Source: Competibacteraceae bacterium UBA6584 (GTDB taxonomy: Bacteria; Pseudomonadota; Gammaproteobacteria; Competibacterales; Competibacteraceae). Taken from it: 52,040 nt of DNA. A program made the position numbers and the translations under genes. This document shows, one piece after another, positions 1 through 8,147 of the stretch (its first letter is position 1; each line of letters opens with the position of its first letter). Where the stretch lies: contig DJIW01000031.1 of assembly GCA_002433805.1 (NCBI GenBank), positions 789-52,828 of the forward strand, read 5' to 3'. Below the pieces are notes generated by a model that saw only the letters and a program-made list of their open reading frames with translations, was not told where the DNA came from and ran no database searches.

Positions 1-386
1 TCATGTGTCGTTCTACAATGCTGACCAAAAATTCCTTCCTGGATGAGATCAACAAGCACTACGTGATGACCGCTCGCGCCAAGGGTTTGAACGAACAGCA
101 GGTGCTCTACGGCCATGTATTCCGCAACGCCATGTTGCTGGTGATCGCCGGCTTTCCGGCCACGCTGGTCGGGATGCTGTTCACCGGCTCGCTGTTGATC
201 GAAGTGATATTCTCGCTCGACGGCCTCGGCCTGCTGGGCTTCGAGGCGGTGATCAAGCGCGACTATCCGGTGATGTTCGGCACGCTGTATGTGTTCAGCC
301 TGATCGGTCTGTTGCTGAATCTGGTCAGCGATCTGACCTATCGCTGGGTCGATCCGCGCATCGACTTCGCCGCGCGGGAGGGCTGA
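1..386 (+). CDS. yejB: Peptide ABC transporter permease, YejB-like (3' part)
   Basis: Inner-membrane permease of a binding-protein-dependent ABC importer for oligopeptides (microcin C/dipeptide family). The reading frame is open from the window edge, so only the C-terminal ~128 residues are present; the ATG at 3 is an internal codon. The fragment holds the EAA loop that contacts the ATPase (TARAKGLNEQQVLYGHVFRN) followed by membrane helices. It ends in WVDPRIDF, typical of YejB. yejE begins 3 bases after the stop, so the two are one operon. The family is recognised from the EAA loop and C-terminus; the substrate is inferred from YejB homology. Confidence 0.88.
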   Translation, partial: MCRSTMLTKNSFLDEINKHYVMTARAKGLNEQQVLYGHVFRNAMLLVIAGFPATLVGMLFTGSLLIEVIFSLDGLGLLGFEAVIKRDYPVMFGTLYVFSLIGLLLNLVSDLTYRWVDPRIDFAAREG

Positions 387-389
387 GCG

Positions 390-1433
390 ATGCTGGAGCG
401 TTTGGGCATCCATCTCACCCCGCTGACCCGACGGCGCTTCGCCCAGTTTCGCGCCAACCGGCGCGGCTGGTGGTCGCTGTGGCTGTTTTTGCTGCTGTTC
501 GGGCTGAGCTTGGGCGCGGAGTTGATCGCCAACGACCGGCCCTTGCTGGTGAAGTATCAAGGATCGTTTTATTTTCCGGTGTTCAAGGAGTACGCCGAAA
601 CCGATTTCGGCGGCGTGTTTCCCAGCGCGGCGAACTATCGCGATCCGTTTCTGGCCGGTTTGATCGAGCAAAACGGCTGGATGTTGTGGCCGCCGGCGCG
701 CTTTAGCCACAACACGGTCAATTACAATCTGCCGGTGCCCGCGCCCGCGCCGCCGTCCGCCGAAAACTGGCTCGGCACCGACGATCAGGGCCGCGACGTG
801 CTGGCGCGCTTGATCTACGGCCTGCGCATTTCGGTGCTGTTCGGGTTGCTGCTGACCCTGACCTCCTCGGTGATCGGGGTGGCGGCCGGGGCGGTGCAGG
901 GTTATTTCGGCGGGCGGGTCGATCTGTTATTCCAGCGCTTTCTGGAAATCTGGGGCGGGCTGCCGCAACTGTTTATCCTCATCATCGTCTCCAGCGTGGT
1001 CACGCCGGGCTTCTGGACGCTGCTTTTAGTGCTGATGCTGTTCAGTTGGACATCCCTGGTCGGGGTGGTGCGGGCCGAGTTCCTGCGCGCCCGCAATTTC
1101 GATTACGTCCGCGCCGCCCGCGCCTTGGGGATGACCGACGGGCGGATCATGATCAAGCATGTGCTGCCCAACGCGATGGTGGCGACCTTGACCTTCATGC
1201 CGTTTATCCTGTCCGGCTCCATCGTCGCTTTGACCGCGCTCGATTTTCTGGGGTTGGGCCTGCCGCCGGGTTCGGCCTCGCTGGGCGATTTATTGCGCCA
1301 GGGCAAGGACAATTTACAAGCGCCTTGGTTGGGGATCGCCGGTTTCGTGGTGGTGGCGCTGATGTTGAGCTTGCTGGTGTTCGTCGGCGAAGCGGTGCGG
1401 GACGCCTTCGATCCGAGGAAAAATTTGGTTTGA
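390..1433 (+). CDS. yejE: Peptide ABC transporter permease, YejE-like
   Basis: Second inner-membrane permease (347 residues, full length) of the YejABEF-type peptide importer. A cytoplasmic N-terminus precedes one helix (about residues 29-48). A long periplasmic stretch follows, carrying the family motif NWLGTDDQGRDVLARLIYG (about 127-145), and then five C-terminal helices. The EAA loop reads RAARALGMTDGRIMIKHVLP. The start lies 3 bases after the yejB stop. The ATPase gene yejF, which follows yejE in enteric bacteria, is not here; a toxin-antitoxin pair follows instead. The ATPase must be encoded upstream or elsewhere. Confident in family, less so in substrate. Confidence 0.92.
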   Translation: MLERLGIHLTPLTRRRFAQFRANRRGWWSLWLFLLLFGLSLGAELIANDRPLLVKYQGSFYFPVFKEYAETDFGGVFPSAANYRDPFLAGLIEQNGWMLWPPARFSHNTVNYNLPVPAPAPPSAENWLGTDDQGRDVLARLIYGLRISVLFGLLLTLTSSVIGVAAGAVQGYFGGRVDLLFQRFLEIWGGLPQLFILIIVSSVVTPGFWTLLLVLMLFSWTSLVGVVRAEFLRARNFDYVRAARALGMTDGRIMIKHVLPNAMVATLTFMPFILSGSIVALTALDFLGLGLPPGSASLGDLLRQGKDNLQAPWLGIAGFVVVALMLSLLVFVGEAVRDAFDPRKNLV

Positions 1434-1467
1434 AGCACGCGACCTGACCGCTTGTTGACCGAGCAGA

Positions 1468-1496
1468 TTGATATCTCCTAGGCTGGCGCTTAATGT
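1468..1496 (+). promoter_or_regulatory. Possible promoter of the vapB-vapC pair
   Basis: TTGATA (1468-1473) and TAATGT (1491-1496) are separated by 17 bases. The -35 matches the sigma-70 consensus well and the -10 poorly. It sits just upstream of the palindrome at 1499-1515, where an autorepressor would block it. This is inference from spacing only. Confidence 0.35.
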
Positions 1497-1498
1497 AG

Positions 1499-1515
1499 TG
1501 TTGAAATCTTCAACA
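1499..1515. promoter_or_regulatory. Palindromic operator upstream of the antitoxin gene
   Basis: A perfect inverted repeat, TGTTGAA-ATC-TTCAACA, lies 18 bases before the antitoxin ATG. Type II antitoxins with a ribbon-helix-helix fold, alone or with their toxin, bind such palindromes and repress their own operon. The palindrome is read directly; its role as operator is inferred from position and family. Confidence 0.6.
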
Positions 1516-1532
1516 AGATAGGAGCGCCGCTG

Positions 1533-1766
1533 ATGGCCACTGTCAATTTCAGCGTTCCCGAAGACGTCAAGCAAGCGTTCAACGACACTTTCAACGGCCA
1601 GAATAAAAGCGCCATCATCGCCGATTTGATGCGCGAGGCGGTGGAGCGCGCCCGGCAACGACAACGGCGAAATGAAGCCATCGATCATATTTTAGCTTTG
1701 CGCTCTCAAACCGAGCCCGTCAGCGCTGAAGATCTCCGCGCGGCCCGTGAGCTAGGTCGACGGTGA
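1533..1766 (+). CDS. Antitoxin of a VapBC-like toxin-antitoxin pair
   Basis: A 77-residue protein that should neutralise the downstream PIN-domain ribonuclease and repress the operon. The N-terminus (ATVNFSVPEDVKQAF) looks like the beta strand and first helix of a ribbon-helix-helix DNA-binding dimer. A second helix follows (KSAIIADLMREAVERAR). The charged C-terminal half (about 45-77) would be the toxin-binding tail. A Shine-Dalgarno sequence (AGGAG) precedes the ATG. The stop overlaps the toxin start (GTGA), typical of translationally coupled toxin-antitoxin genes. The family is assigned from pattern and context, and the exact antitoxin class is not certain. Confidence 0.75.
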   Translation: MATVNFSVPEDVKQAFNDTFNGQNKSAIIADLMREAVERARQRQRRNEAIDHILALRSQTEPVSAEDLRAARELGRR

Positions 1767-2194
1767 TTCCTTATGTGATCGACGCCAGCGTGGCGATCAA
1801 ATGGCTAATTCCCGAAAGTCCCGAGGAACAAGATGTTCCACAGGCGCTCGCGTTATTGAACGCTTTAAAAGATGAGCGCATCGCGCTTTACCAGCCGGCG
1901 CATTGGGAAGCGGAAATCGCCGGAGTGCTAACGCGGCTTAGCCCAGCGACCGCCGTCGCCAAGATCGTCGCAATCCGGTCGCTGATCTTCACCCGCGTCA
2001 ACGAAACAACGGTCTACGCCACCGCCTGCGATCTCGCCATCCGTTTGAATCATCACCTGTTCGATACCCTCTATCACGCCGTAGCCCTTCATACGCCCGA
2101 GAGCATATTGGTGACGGCCGACTCGCGTTATTTTGAAAAAGCCTGCGCCTTGGGGCAGATCAGCTTGTTAAGCTCTTTGAACCTATCACGTTAA
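1763..2194 (+). CDS. vapC: VapC-like PIN-domain ribonuclease toxin
   Basis: A 143-residue PIN-domain protein, the usual VapC size. VapC toxins are Mg-dependent endoribonucleases that cut tRNA or rRNA when not bound by their antitoxin. The acidic active-site residues are visible: D7 in YVIDAS, E49/E51 in HWEAEIAG, D101 in LFDTLYHA and D120 in VTADSRYF. The GTG start overlaps the antitoxin stop by 4 bases. All four acidic positions are intact, so the toxin should be active. The RNA target cannot be read from sequence. Confidence 0.85.
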   Translation: MIPYVIDASVAIKWLIPESPEEQDVPQALALLNALKDERIALYQPAHWEAEIAGVLTRLSPATAVAKIVAIRSLIFTRVNETTVYATACDLAIRLNHHLFDTLYHAVALHTPESILVTADSRYFEKACALGQISLLSSLNLSR

Positions 2195-2244
2195 TTTTAA
2201 ATAACGACGGTTCTACTCAACTAAATTGTTTTTCAGAACGGGCC

Positions 2245-2276
2245 TTTACAGATCAAATGAGAATGAATATCATTTG
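2245..2276 (+). promoter_or_regulatory. Promoter with overlapping Fur box for the iron importer
   Basis: A near-consensus sigma-70 promoter: -35 TTTACA (2245-2250), a 17-base spacer, and -10 TATCAT (2268-2273). Over the spacer and -10 lies CAAATGA-N9-TCATTTG (2254-2276), an inverted repeat with 7-base perfect arms and the GAATGAATATCAT core expected of a Fur box. Iron-loaded Fur would occlude the promoter. Elements are read directly; Fur control is inferred from the motif and the downstream ferric-iron transporter. Confidence 0.8.
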
Positions 2277-2306
2277 AATTGAAATCTCAACAATCTGGAG
2301 CCGTTC

Positions 2307-3341
2307 ATGCCCGATTCCTTCAAACCTCTGATTCTTTGCTCGGTTTTAACTCTGACCTCGGTTTTGTTGGCCACGCCCGCGCTGGCGGAAGGCGAGGTCA
2401 ACATCTACTCCGCCCGCAAGGAAGATCTCATCAAGCCGCTGCTGGATGATTTTTCCAAGCAAGCCGGCGTCACGGTCAATTTGGTGACCGGAAAAGAGGA
2501 AGCCCTGTTGCAACGGCTGCAAAGCGAGGGGGTTAATACCCCCGCCGATCTGATGCTGACCACCGACGCCGGGCGCTTGGCCGCCGCGCGCGAAGTCGGC
2601 GTGCTGCAAGCAGTCAAATCCGAAACGCTGGCCGCGCGGATACCCGCCGCCTATCGCGATCCCGACGGTTACTGGTACGGGCTGTCGGTGCGCGCCCGGC
2701 CGATCATCTACGCCAGGGAGCGGGTCAAGCCCGCCGAGCTTTCCACCTACGACGATTTGGCCGACCCGAAATGGAAGGGCAAGGTCTGCGTGCGCTCCTC
2801 CGACAGCGTCTACAATCAATCGCTGGTCGCCGGGATGATCAGCCATCACGGCGAAGCCAAGACCGAAGCCTGGGCCAAGGGCTTGGTCGCCAACTTCGCC
2901 CGTCCGCCCAAGGGCGGCGACCGCGATCAAATCAAGGCGGTCGCCGCCGGCGAGTGCGACGTGACATTGGCCAATACCTACTATCTGGGCGGGATGGTCA
3001 ATTCCAGCGACGAGGCCGAAAAGCAAGCCGCCGCCAAGGTGGCGGTGTTCTGGCCTGACGCCAAGACTGCCGGCGTCCACGTCAACATCAGCGGGGCCGG
3101 GGTCACCGCCAACGCGCGCAACCGCGACAACGCCATCAAATTGTTGGAATTCATGGCCGCTGACGCGGCGCAGCGCTGGTATGCCGAAACCAACAACGAA
3201 TATCCCGTCAATCCGGCCATCGCGCCCAGCGCCACCCTCAAGGCGTGGGGCGAGTTCAAGGCCGATACCCTCAACGTCGCCAAATTGGGCGAGCTGAACC
3301 CCGCCGCCGTGCGGTTGATGGATCGGGCGGGATGGAAATAG
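2307..3341 (+). CDS. fbpA: Ferric-iron ABC transporter substrate-binding protein
   Basis: Periplasmic ferric-ion-binding protein of the FutA/FbpA family (344 residues, normal length). A signal peptide of about 27 residues ends in TPALA before EGEVNIYSARK. The motif EVNIYSAR at the mature N-terminus is characteristic of this family. Tyrosines that commonly ligate Fe(III) occur in the C-terminal lobe (ANTYYLGGMV, about residues 223-232). A GGAG ribosome site precedes the ATG. The Fur-box promoter upstream and permease plus ATPase genes downstream support an iron-regulated operon. Iron specificity is inferred from family and regulation; thiamine- or sulfate-binding relatives are less likely. Confidence 0.92.
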   Translation: MPDSFKPLILCSVLTLTSVLLATPALAEGEVNIYSARKEDLIKPLLDDFSKQAGVTVNLVTGKEEALLQRLQSEGVNTPADLMLTTDAGRLAAAREVGVLQAVKSETLAARIPAAYRDPDGYWYGLSVRARPIIYARERVKPAELSTYDDLADPKWKGKVCVRSSDSVYNQSLVAGMISHHGEAKTEAWAKGLVANFARPPKGGDRDQIKAVAAGECDVTLANTYYLGGMVNSSDEAEKQAAAKVAVFWPDAKTAGVHVNISGAGVTANARNRDNAIKLLEFMAADAAQRWYAETNNEYPVNPAIAPSATLKAWGEFKADTLNVAKLGELNPAAVRLMDRAGWK

Positions 3342-3368
3342 GCCGCCGCCGCTTGACCGCCGCCGTCT

Positions 3369-5165
3369 GTGCGACCACCTGCTGACGGCCAAGGAGATGG
3401 AGGAGCCGAACTGACGTCCGCGGCGAACGTGACCGATTCCCCCGGCCGGGCGGCGCTCGCTTCCGAGCGCCCGGTTCCCATGCCCGCCGCCGGACGCCGA
3501 GCGCGCCGGCGGCAAGGGCGATGGCTCGGCCTCGACCTCGGGTCCCTGCTCGTGGTGGGGGCCGCTTTTTGCTTGGCCTTGCCGGTGTTGACCGTCGTGC
3601 TGACCGCCTTGCAGCCCGCCGGTCCGGTCTGGCGGCATCTGGCCGAGACCGTGCTGGCGGATTATCTGATCAACTCCCTGTTGCTGATGCTTGGGGTCGG
3701 CGCGGGGGCGCTGTTGGTCGGAGTGCCCGCCGCCTGGTTGGTCAGCCTGCACGAATTTCCCGGCCGGCGCTGGTTTGAGTGGGCGCTGCTGCTGCCGATG
3801 GCGGTGCCGGCCTATATCATCGCCTATACCTATACCGGGCTATTAGATTATGCCGGTCCCCTGCAAAGCCTGCTGCGGGAGCAGTTTCACTGGAGCCGCC
3901 AGGGTTATTGGTTCCCTGAAGTCCGGTCGCTGCCCGGCGCGATCATCATGCTGGCGCTGGTGCTGTACCCCTATGTTTATCTGCTGGCCCGCGCGGCGTT
4001 TCTCGATCAGTCGGTCGCGGTATCGGAAGTGAGCCGCACCCTCGGCGCGGGGCCGTGGCGGCGCTTCGTCGCTGTTTCTCTGCCGATGGCGCGACCCGCG
4101 CTGATCGCCGGCGTATCGCTGGTGCAGATGGAAGCCTTGGCCGATTACGGCACGGTGCAGTATTTTGGGGTCGGCACCTTCACCACCGGCATTTTCCGGG
4201 TGTGGTACGGCATGAACGATGCCGCCGCCGCCGCGCAGTTGGCCGCGCAGTTACTGCTGTTCGTCTTCGCGTTGCTGGTGTTCGAGCGCGCCTCTCGGCG
4301 GCGGGCGCGCTTCCATCACGCCGGCAACCGTCACTATCGAGCCCGCCGGCAACCGCTGTCGGGTCGCGCGGGGGCGCTGGCCGGCGTCGCCTGCTTGATT
4401 CCGCTGCTGCTCGGTTTTGTGATTCCGGCGGCGCAGCTGGCGGTTTGGGCGCTGCGGACCGCGCCCCAGATGATAGACGGGCGGTTTTGGCCGCTGTTGG
4501 CGCACAGTCTGTTACTGGCTTCGGGCGCGGCGTTGCTGATTCTGGCGCTGGCGCTGCTGTTGGGCTACGGCCTGCGGTTGCGGCCGCACCCGCTGGTGCG
4601 TCTGGCGGTGCGCGCCGCCGGCCTGGGTTATGCGGTGCCCGGAACGGTAGTCGCCATAGGAGTGCTGTTGCCGTTTGCGGCCATCGACCGCCGCGTGGAT
4701 GAGTGGGCGCGGGGATGGTTGGGGATTTCGACCGGCTTGCTGCTGAGCGGCACCGTGGTTGCGTTGTTGTTCGCGTATTGCGCTCGGTTCCTGCCGGTGG
4801 CGCTCCAGAGCGTCGAGGCGGGCCTCAGCCGGATCCGGCCCAGCATGGACGATGCCGCCCGCGCGCTGGGTTCGTCGCCGAAAGGCGTGTTGGGCCGGGT
4901 GCACCTTCCGATGCTGCGCGGCAGCTTGTGGGTCGCCTTGCTGCTGGTGTTTGTCGATGTGCTCAAGGAATTGCCGGCCACCTTGATCCTGCGGCCCTTC
5001 AACTTCAATACGCTGGCGGTGCGGACCTACGAACTGGCCTCGGACGAACGGCTGGCGGATTCAGCCAGTTTCGCGTTGGCCATCGTCCTGGCCGGAATCG
5101 GACCGGTCATCCTGCTCAGCCGCGCCATCAGCCGCGCGAAATCGGATCATGACGCCGTTCCTTGA
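3369..5165 (+). CDS. fbpB: Ferric-iron ABC transporter permease (fused double permease)
   Basis: Inner-membrane permease of about 598 residues with two fused permease halves, the usual FbpB/AfuB architecture. Each half has about six helices and its own EAA loop: EVSRTLGAGPWRRFVAVSLP (about residue 220) and DAARALGSSPKGVLGRVHLP (about 495). The start is uncertain. GTG 3369 gives the longest form but has no clear ribosome site; GTG 3429 and ATG 3480 are in frame and would only shorten a polar, arginine-rich leader before the first helix. The gene overlaps the downstream ATPase gene by 17 bases, indicating coupled translation. Confidence 0.9.
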   Translation: MRPPADGQGDGGAELTSAANVTDSPGRAALASERPVPMPAAGRRARRRQGRWLGLDLGSLLVVGAAFCLALPVLTVVLTALQPAGPVWRHLAETVLADYLINSLLLMLGVGAGALLVGVPAAWLVSLHEFPGRRWFEWALLLPMAVPAYIIAYTYTGLLDYAGPLQSLLREQFHWSRQGYWFPEVRSLPGAIIMLALVLYPYVYLLARAAFLDQSVAVSEVSRTLGAGPWRRFVAVSLPMARPALIAGVSLVQMEALADYGTVQYFGVGTFTTGIFRVWYGMNDAAAAAQLAAQLLLFVFALLVFERASRRRARFHHAGNRHYRARRQPLSGRAGALAGVACLIPLLLGFVIPAAQLAVWALRTAPQMIDGRFWPLLAHSLLLASGAALLILALALLLGYGLRLRPHPLVRLAVRAAGLGYAVPGTVVAIGVLLPFAAIDRRVDEWARGWLGISTGLLLSGTVVALLFAYCARFLPVALQSVEAGLSRIRPSMDDAARALGSSPKGVLGRVHLPMLRGSLWVALLLVFVDVLKELPATLILRPFNFNTLAVRTYELASDERLADSASFALAIVLAGIGPVILLSRAISRAKSDHDAVP

Positions 5166-6195
5166 GTTGAACCAAATCGATATTGCCTATCCGCCGCGCC
5201 GGGTGATTCAAGACGTGTCGCTGGAGATGGCGGAGGCCGGCATCGGCTGTCTGCTCGGCCCGAGCGGCTGCGGCAAGACCACCCTATTGCGCGCCATCGC
5301 CGGTTTCGAACCGCTCCAGCACGGCGCGATTCAGTTGGAAGGGCGCGAACTGAGCCGGCCCGGCTGGACCTTGCCGCCGGAGCGGCGGCGGATCGGCATG
5401 ATGTTTCAGGATTTGGCTTTGTTCCCGCATCTGACCCTGGCCGATAACATCGCCTTCGGCCTGCGCGCCTGGAAAGCCAAGGAACGCCAGAGCCGGGTAG
5501 GCGATTTGTTGCGGTTGATCGGATTGGACGATGACGCCAAGCGCTACCCGCATCAGATTTCTGGCGGCCAGCAGCAACGGGTGGCGCTGGCCCGCGCCTT
5601 GGCGCCGCGACCGCGCCTGCTGTTGTTGGACGAGCCGTTTTCCAGTCTGGACGTAACCCTGCGCGAAGGGCTGGCGCGCGAGATTCGCGCCATTCTGCTG
5701 CGCGAGGGCATCGGCGGGTTGTTGGTCAGCCACGATCAATTTGAAGCCTTCGCCTTCGCCGATGAAATTGGCGTGTTGCGACACGGGCGGCTGTTGCAGT
5801 GGGACAGCGCCTACAATCTTTACCACCGGCCCGCCGACCGGTTCGTCGCCGGTTTCATCGGTCAGGGCGTGTTGCTGTCCGGTCGGATGGGGGAAGGGAG
5901 CCGGGTCTGCACCGAGCTGGGCGATATCGACGGAATGTCGTTGGCCGACTGCGCGCCGGGCGATCCGGTGGAAGTGCTGGTGCGGCCGGACGACGTGGCT
6001 CACGACGACGCTAGCCCGCTCACGGCGGAAGTGGTGGAGCGGGCTTTTCGCGGCGCGGATTTTCTCTACACTCTCAAGTTGGCCAGCGGCGCGCGGCTGC
6101 TGTGCCTCGCGCCCAGCCATCACGATCACGCGCCGGGCGAGCGGATCGGCATCCGGCTGGAAATCGACCATTTGGTGATGTTTCGGACCGCATGA
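5149..6195 (+). CDS. fbpC: Ferric-iron ABC transporter ATP-binding protein
   Basis: A 348-residue ABC ATPase that powers the FbpAB importer at the cytoplasmic face of the inner membrane. All nucleotide-binding motifs are intact: Walker A GPSGCGKTT (about residues 38-46), Q-loop MMFQDLALFP, signature SGGQQQRVALARAL, Walker B LLLLDEPF and the switch histidine in LLVSHD. A C-terminal TOBE-like regulatory domain (about 235-348) contains VEVLVRPDDV, common in FbpC and other CUT1/iron ATPases. It is the last gene of the Fur-controlled operon; a 192-base gap follows. Confidence 0.93.
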   Translation: MTPFLELNQIDIAYPPRRVIQDVSLEMAEAGIGCLLGPSGCGKTTLLRAIAGFEPLQHGAIQLEGRELSRPGWTLPPERRRIGMMFQDLALFPHLTLADNIAFGLRAWKAKERQSRVGDLLRLIGLDDDAKRYPHQISGGQQQRVALARALAPRPRLLLLDEPFSSLDVTLREGLAREIRAILLREGIGGLLVSHDQFEAFAFADEIGVLRHGRLLQWDSAYNLYHRPADRFVAGFIGQGVLLSGRMGEGSRVCTELGDIDGMSLADCAPGDPVEVLVRPDDVAHDDASPLTAEVVERAFRGADFLYTLKLASGARLLCLAPSHHDHAPGERIGIRLEIDHLVMFRTA

Positions 6196-6275
6196 CCGCT
6201 ATCGGGCAGTGGCGGCATCCGCCCCGACGCGGCCGGCTTGCCTGAATTCGCCTCGTGGCGCGACAATTGCTAGCC

Positions 6276-6315
6276 CTCAAGACTTTGTGGAGTCCGGCCG
6301 CTGAAGGGTCTTGAG
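6276..6315. repeat. 8-bp inverted repeat between fbpC and fadD
   Basis: CTCAAGAC (6276-6283) and GTCTTGAG (6308-6315) are exact complements separated by 24 bases. No T-run follows, so a standard intrinsic terminator is unlikely. It lies 73 bases before the fadD start and could be an operator or an mRNA hairpin. Function unknown. Confidence 0.45.
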
Positions 6316-6387
6316 CGAGGTCTAAGGGTTCAGTCGTCGGTCGAAAATAACCAATAAAGCAAACGATCTTTCGGTTGGAGTTCTTGT

Positions 6388-8043
6388 GTGGAAAAGGTGT
6401 GGTTGACGCACTATCCGTCCGGCGTGCCGGCGGAGATCAATCCCGATCAATACCGCTCGCTGGTGGAGGTATTCGAGCGCAGCTGCTGTCAGTTCGGCCG
6501 CCGTCAGGCTTTCCACAGCATGGGCTACAGCATGAGCTACAACGAGCTGGAGCAGAAAAGCCGGGCGTTCGCCATCTATTTGCAACAAGGATTGGGTTTG
6601 GAAAAAGGCGAGCGGGTGGCGATCATGCTGCCGAATCTGCTGCAATATCCGGTGGCGCTGTTTGGGGTATTGCGCGCCGGTCTGGCGGTGGTCAACCTCA
6701 ATCCGCTGTGCACCCCGCGCGAGCTGGAGCATCAGTTGCGGGATTCCGGCGCCAAGGCCATCGTCATTCTGTCCGGTTTCGCCCACCTGCTGACCAAAGT
6801 GGTCGATAACACCCCGATTGGGACAGCCATCGTTACCGAAATTGGCGATCTGCTGTCGTATTGGAAGGCCAAAGTCGTCAATTTGGCGATCAAGCACAGC
6901 AAGCAGAAAGCCCCGGCTTACCACTTGCCGAAGGCGGTCGCCTTCAAGGAGGCTCTGGCCGCGGCGACGGGCCACGCGCTGCGGCCGGTCAAGATCGGCG
7001 GTCAGGATTTGGCGTTGCTTCAGTATACGGGCGGCATTACCGGATTGCCCAAGGGCGCGATGCTGACCCACCGCAACGTAGTGGCGAACATGGAGCAGTG
7101 CGCCGCCTACCTCGGACCTCGGGTTCGGGGCGGTGAGGAAATCGCCATCAGCGCGCTGCCGCTGTATCACTTGTTTTCGCTGACGGTCAATTGCTTGTGC
7201 TGGGTCCGCTACGGCGGATTGAACGTGTTAATTGCCAACCCGCGCGACGTGCCCTCGTTGGTGGCCGAACTGCGCCGCTGGAAATTCACCGCGATGATCG
7301 GCGTCAACAGCCTGTACAGCGCATTGGTGAACAACGAAAAATTCAGAAGGTTAAATTTTGGAACGCTCAAGCTGGCCGTCGGCGGCGGCGCGCCGATCCA
7401 GCAGGCGGTAGCGGAACGGTGGCGGGCCGTAACGGGCTCGCCGATCCTGGAAGGCTACGGCCTGACCGAAGCCTCTCCGCTGGTCTGCCTCAATCCTGTC
7501 GACCTTGAGGAATTCAACGGCAGCGTCGGCCTGCCGCTGCCCTCCACCGAGATTCAACTGCGCGACAGCGCCGGCGGCGAGGTCGCGCCCGGCGGGCAGG
7601 GCGAGCTATGGGTGCGCGGTCCGCAAGTGATGCGCGGTTACTGGCGTCAGCCCGAACAGACCGCCCGCAGCCTGCGCGATGGATGGTTGATGACCGGCGA
7701 TATCGCCACCCTGGACGAACGGGGTTTCGTCCGGATCGTGGACCGTCGCAAGGATATGATCCAAGTTTCGGGTTTCAATGTATTTCCCAACGAAATCGAA
7801 CAGGTGGTGAGCGGCTGTGAAGGGGTTCTGGAGGTGGCCTGCGTCGGCATCCCGGATGAAAAGACCGGCGAGGCGGTCAAAATCTGCGTGGTGCGCAGAC
7901 CGGGCGTCGCGCTGTCGGTCGACGCCATTCTGGCGCGCTGCCGCCATCAGTTGGCGGCCTATAAGATCCCCCGGCATATCGAGTTTCGCGACAGTTTGCC
8001 CAAATCGAGCGCCGGCAAAATCTTGCGCCGCGAACTGCGCTGA
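6388..8043 (+). CDS. fadD: Long-chain fatty-acid-CoA ligase
   Basis: AMP-forming acyl-CoA synthetase (551 residues) that activates fatty acids to acyl-CoA for beta-oxidation or lipid synthesis. The phosphate-binding loop is YTGGITGLPKGAMLTH (about residue 213); the usual second threonine of TGGTTG is isoleucine here. Also present are the adenine motif EGYGLTEASP, the TGD motif DGWLMTGDIA, the hinge VDRRKDMIQVSGFNVFPNEIE and the catalytic lysine region LPKSSAGKILRREL near the C-terminus. GGAG at 6377-6380 stands 7 bases before the GTG start. The gene stands alone; an inverted repeat lies upstream. Confidence 0.93.
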   Translation: MEKVWLTHYPSGVPAEINPDQYRSLVEVFERSCCQFGRRQAFHSMGYSMSYNELEQKSRAFAIYLQQGLGLEKGERVAIMLPNLLQYPVALFGVLRAGLAVVNLNPLCTPRELEHQLRDSGAKAIVILSGFAHLLTKVVDNTPIGTAIVTEIGDLLSYWKAKVVNLAIKHSKQKAPAYHLPKAVAFKEALAAATGHALRPVKIGGQDLALLQYTGGITGLPKGAMLTHRNVVANMEQCAAYLGPRVRGGEEIAISALPLYHLFSLTVNCLCWVRYGGLNVLIANPRDVPSLVAELRRWKFTAMIGVNSLYSALVNNEKFRRLNFGTLKLAVGGGAPIQQAVAERWRAVTGSPILEGYGLTEASPLVCLNPVDLEEFNGSVGLPLPSTEIQLRDSAGGEVAPGGQGELWVRGPQVMRGYWRQPEQTARSLRDGWLMTGDIATLDERGFVRIVDRRKDMIQVSGFNVFPNEIEQVVSGCEGVLEVACVGIPDEKTGEAVKICVVRRPGVALSVDAILARCRHQLAAYKIPRHIEFRDSLPKSSAGKILRRELR

Positions 8044-8147
8044 TCGGACCGGGTTGGGAAGATGGGATGGCGGTGATGGTAAAACGGCGTCTCGGGCCGC
8101 TCGGAGTAAAGCTCCGCTGGCGCTGTGGGGCCGGCTGGCGGAGCCGT

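Noticed and set aside
2346..3752. Long minus-strand frame of 468 codons opposite the iron-binding protein and permease start
   Set aside because: It is the antisense of two clear genes; its Gly/Gln/His-rich composition is typical of the opposite strand of GC-rich coding DNA.
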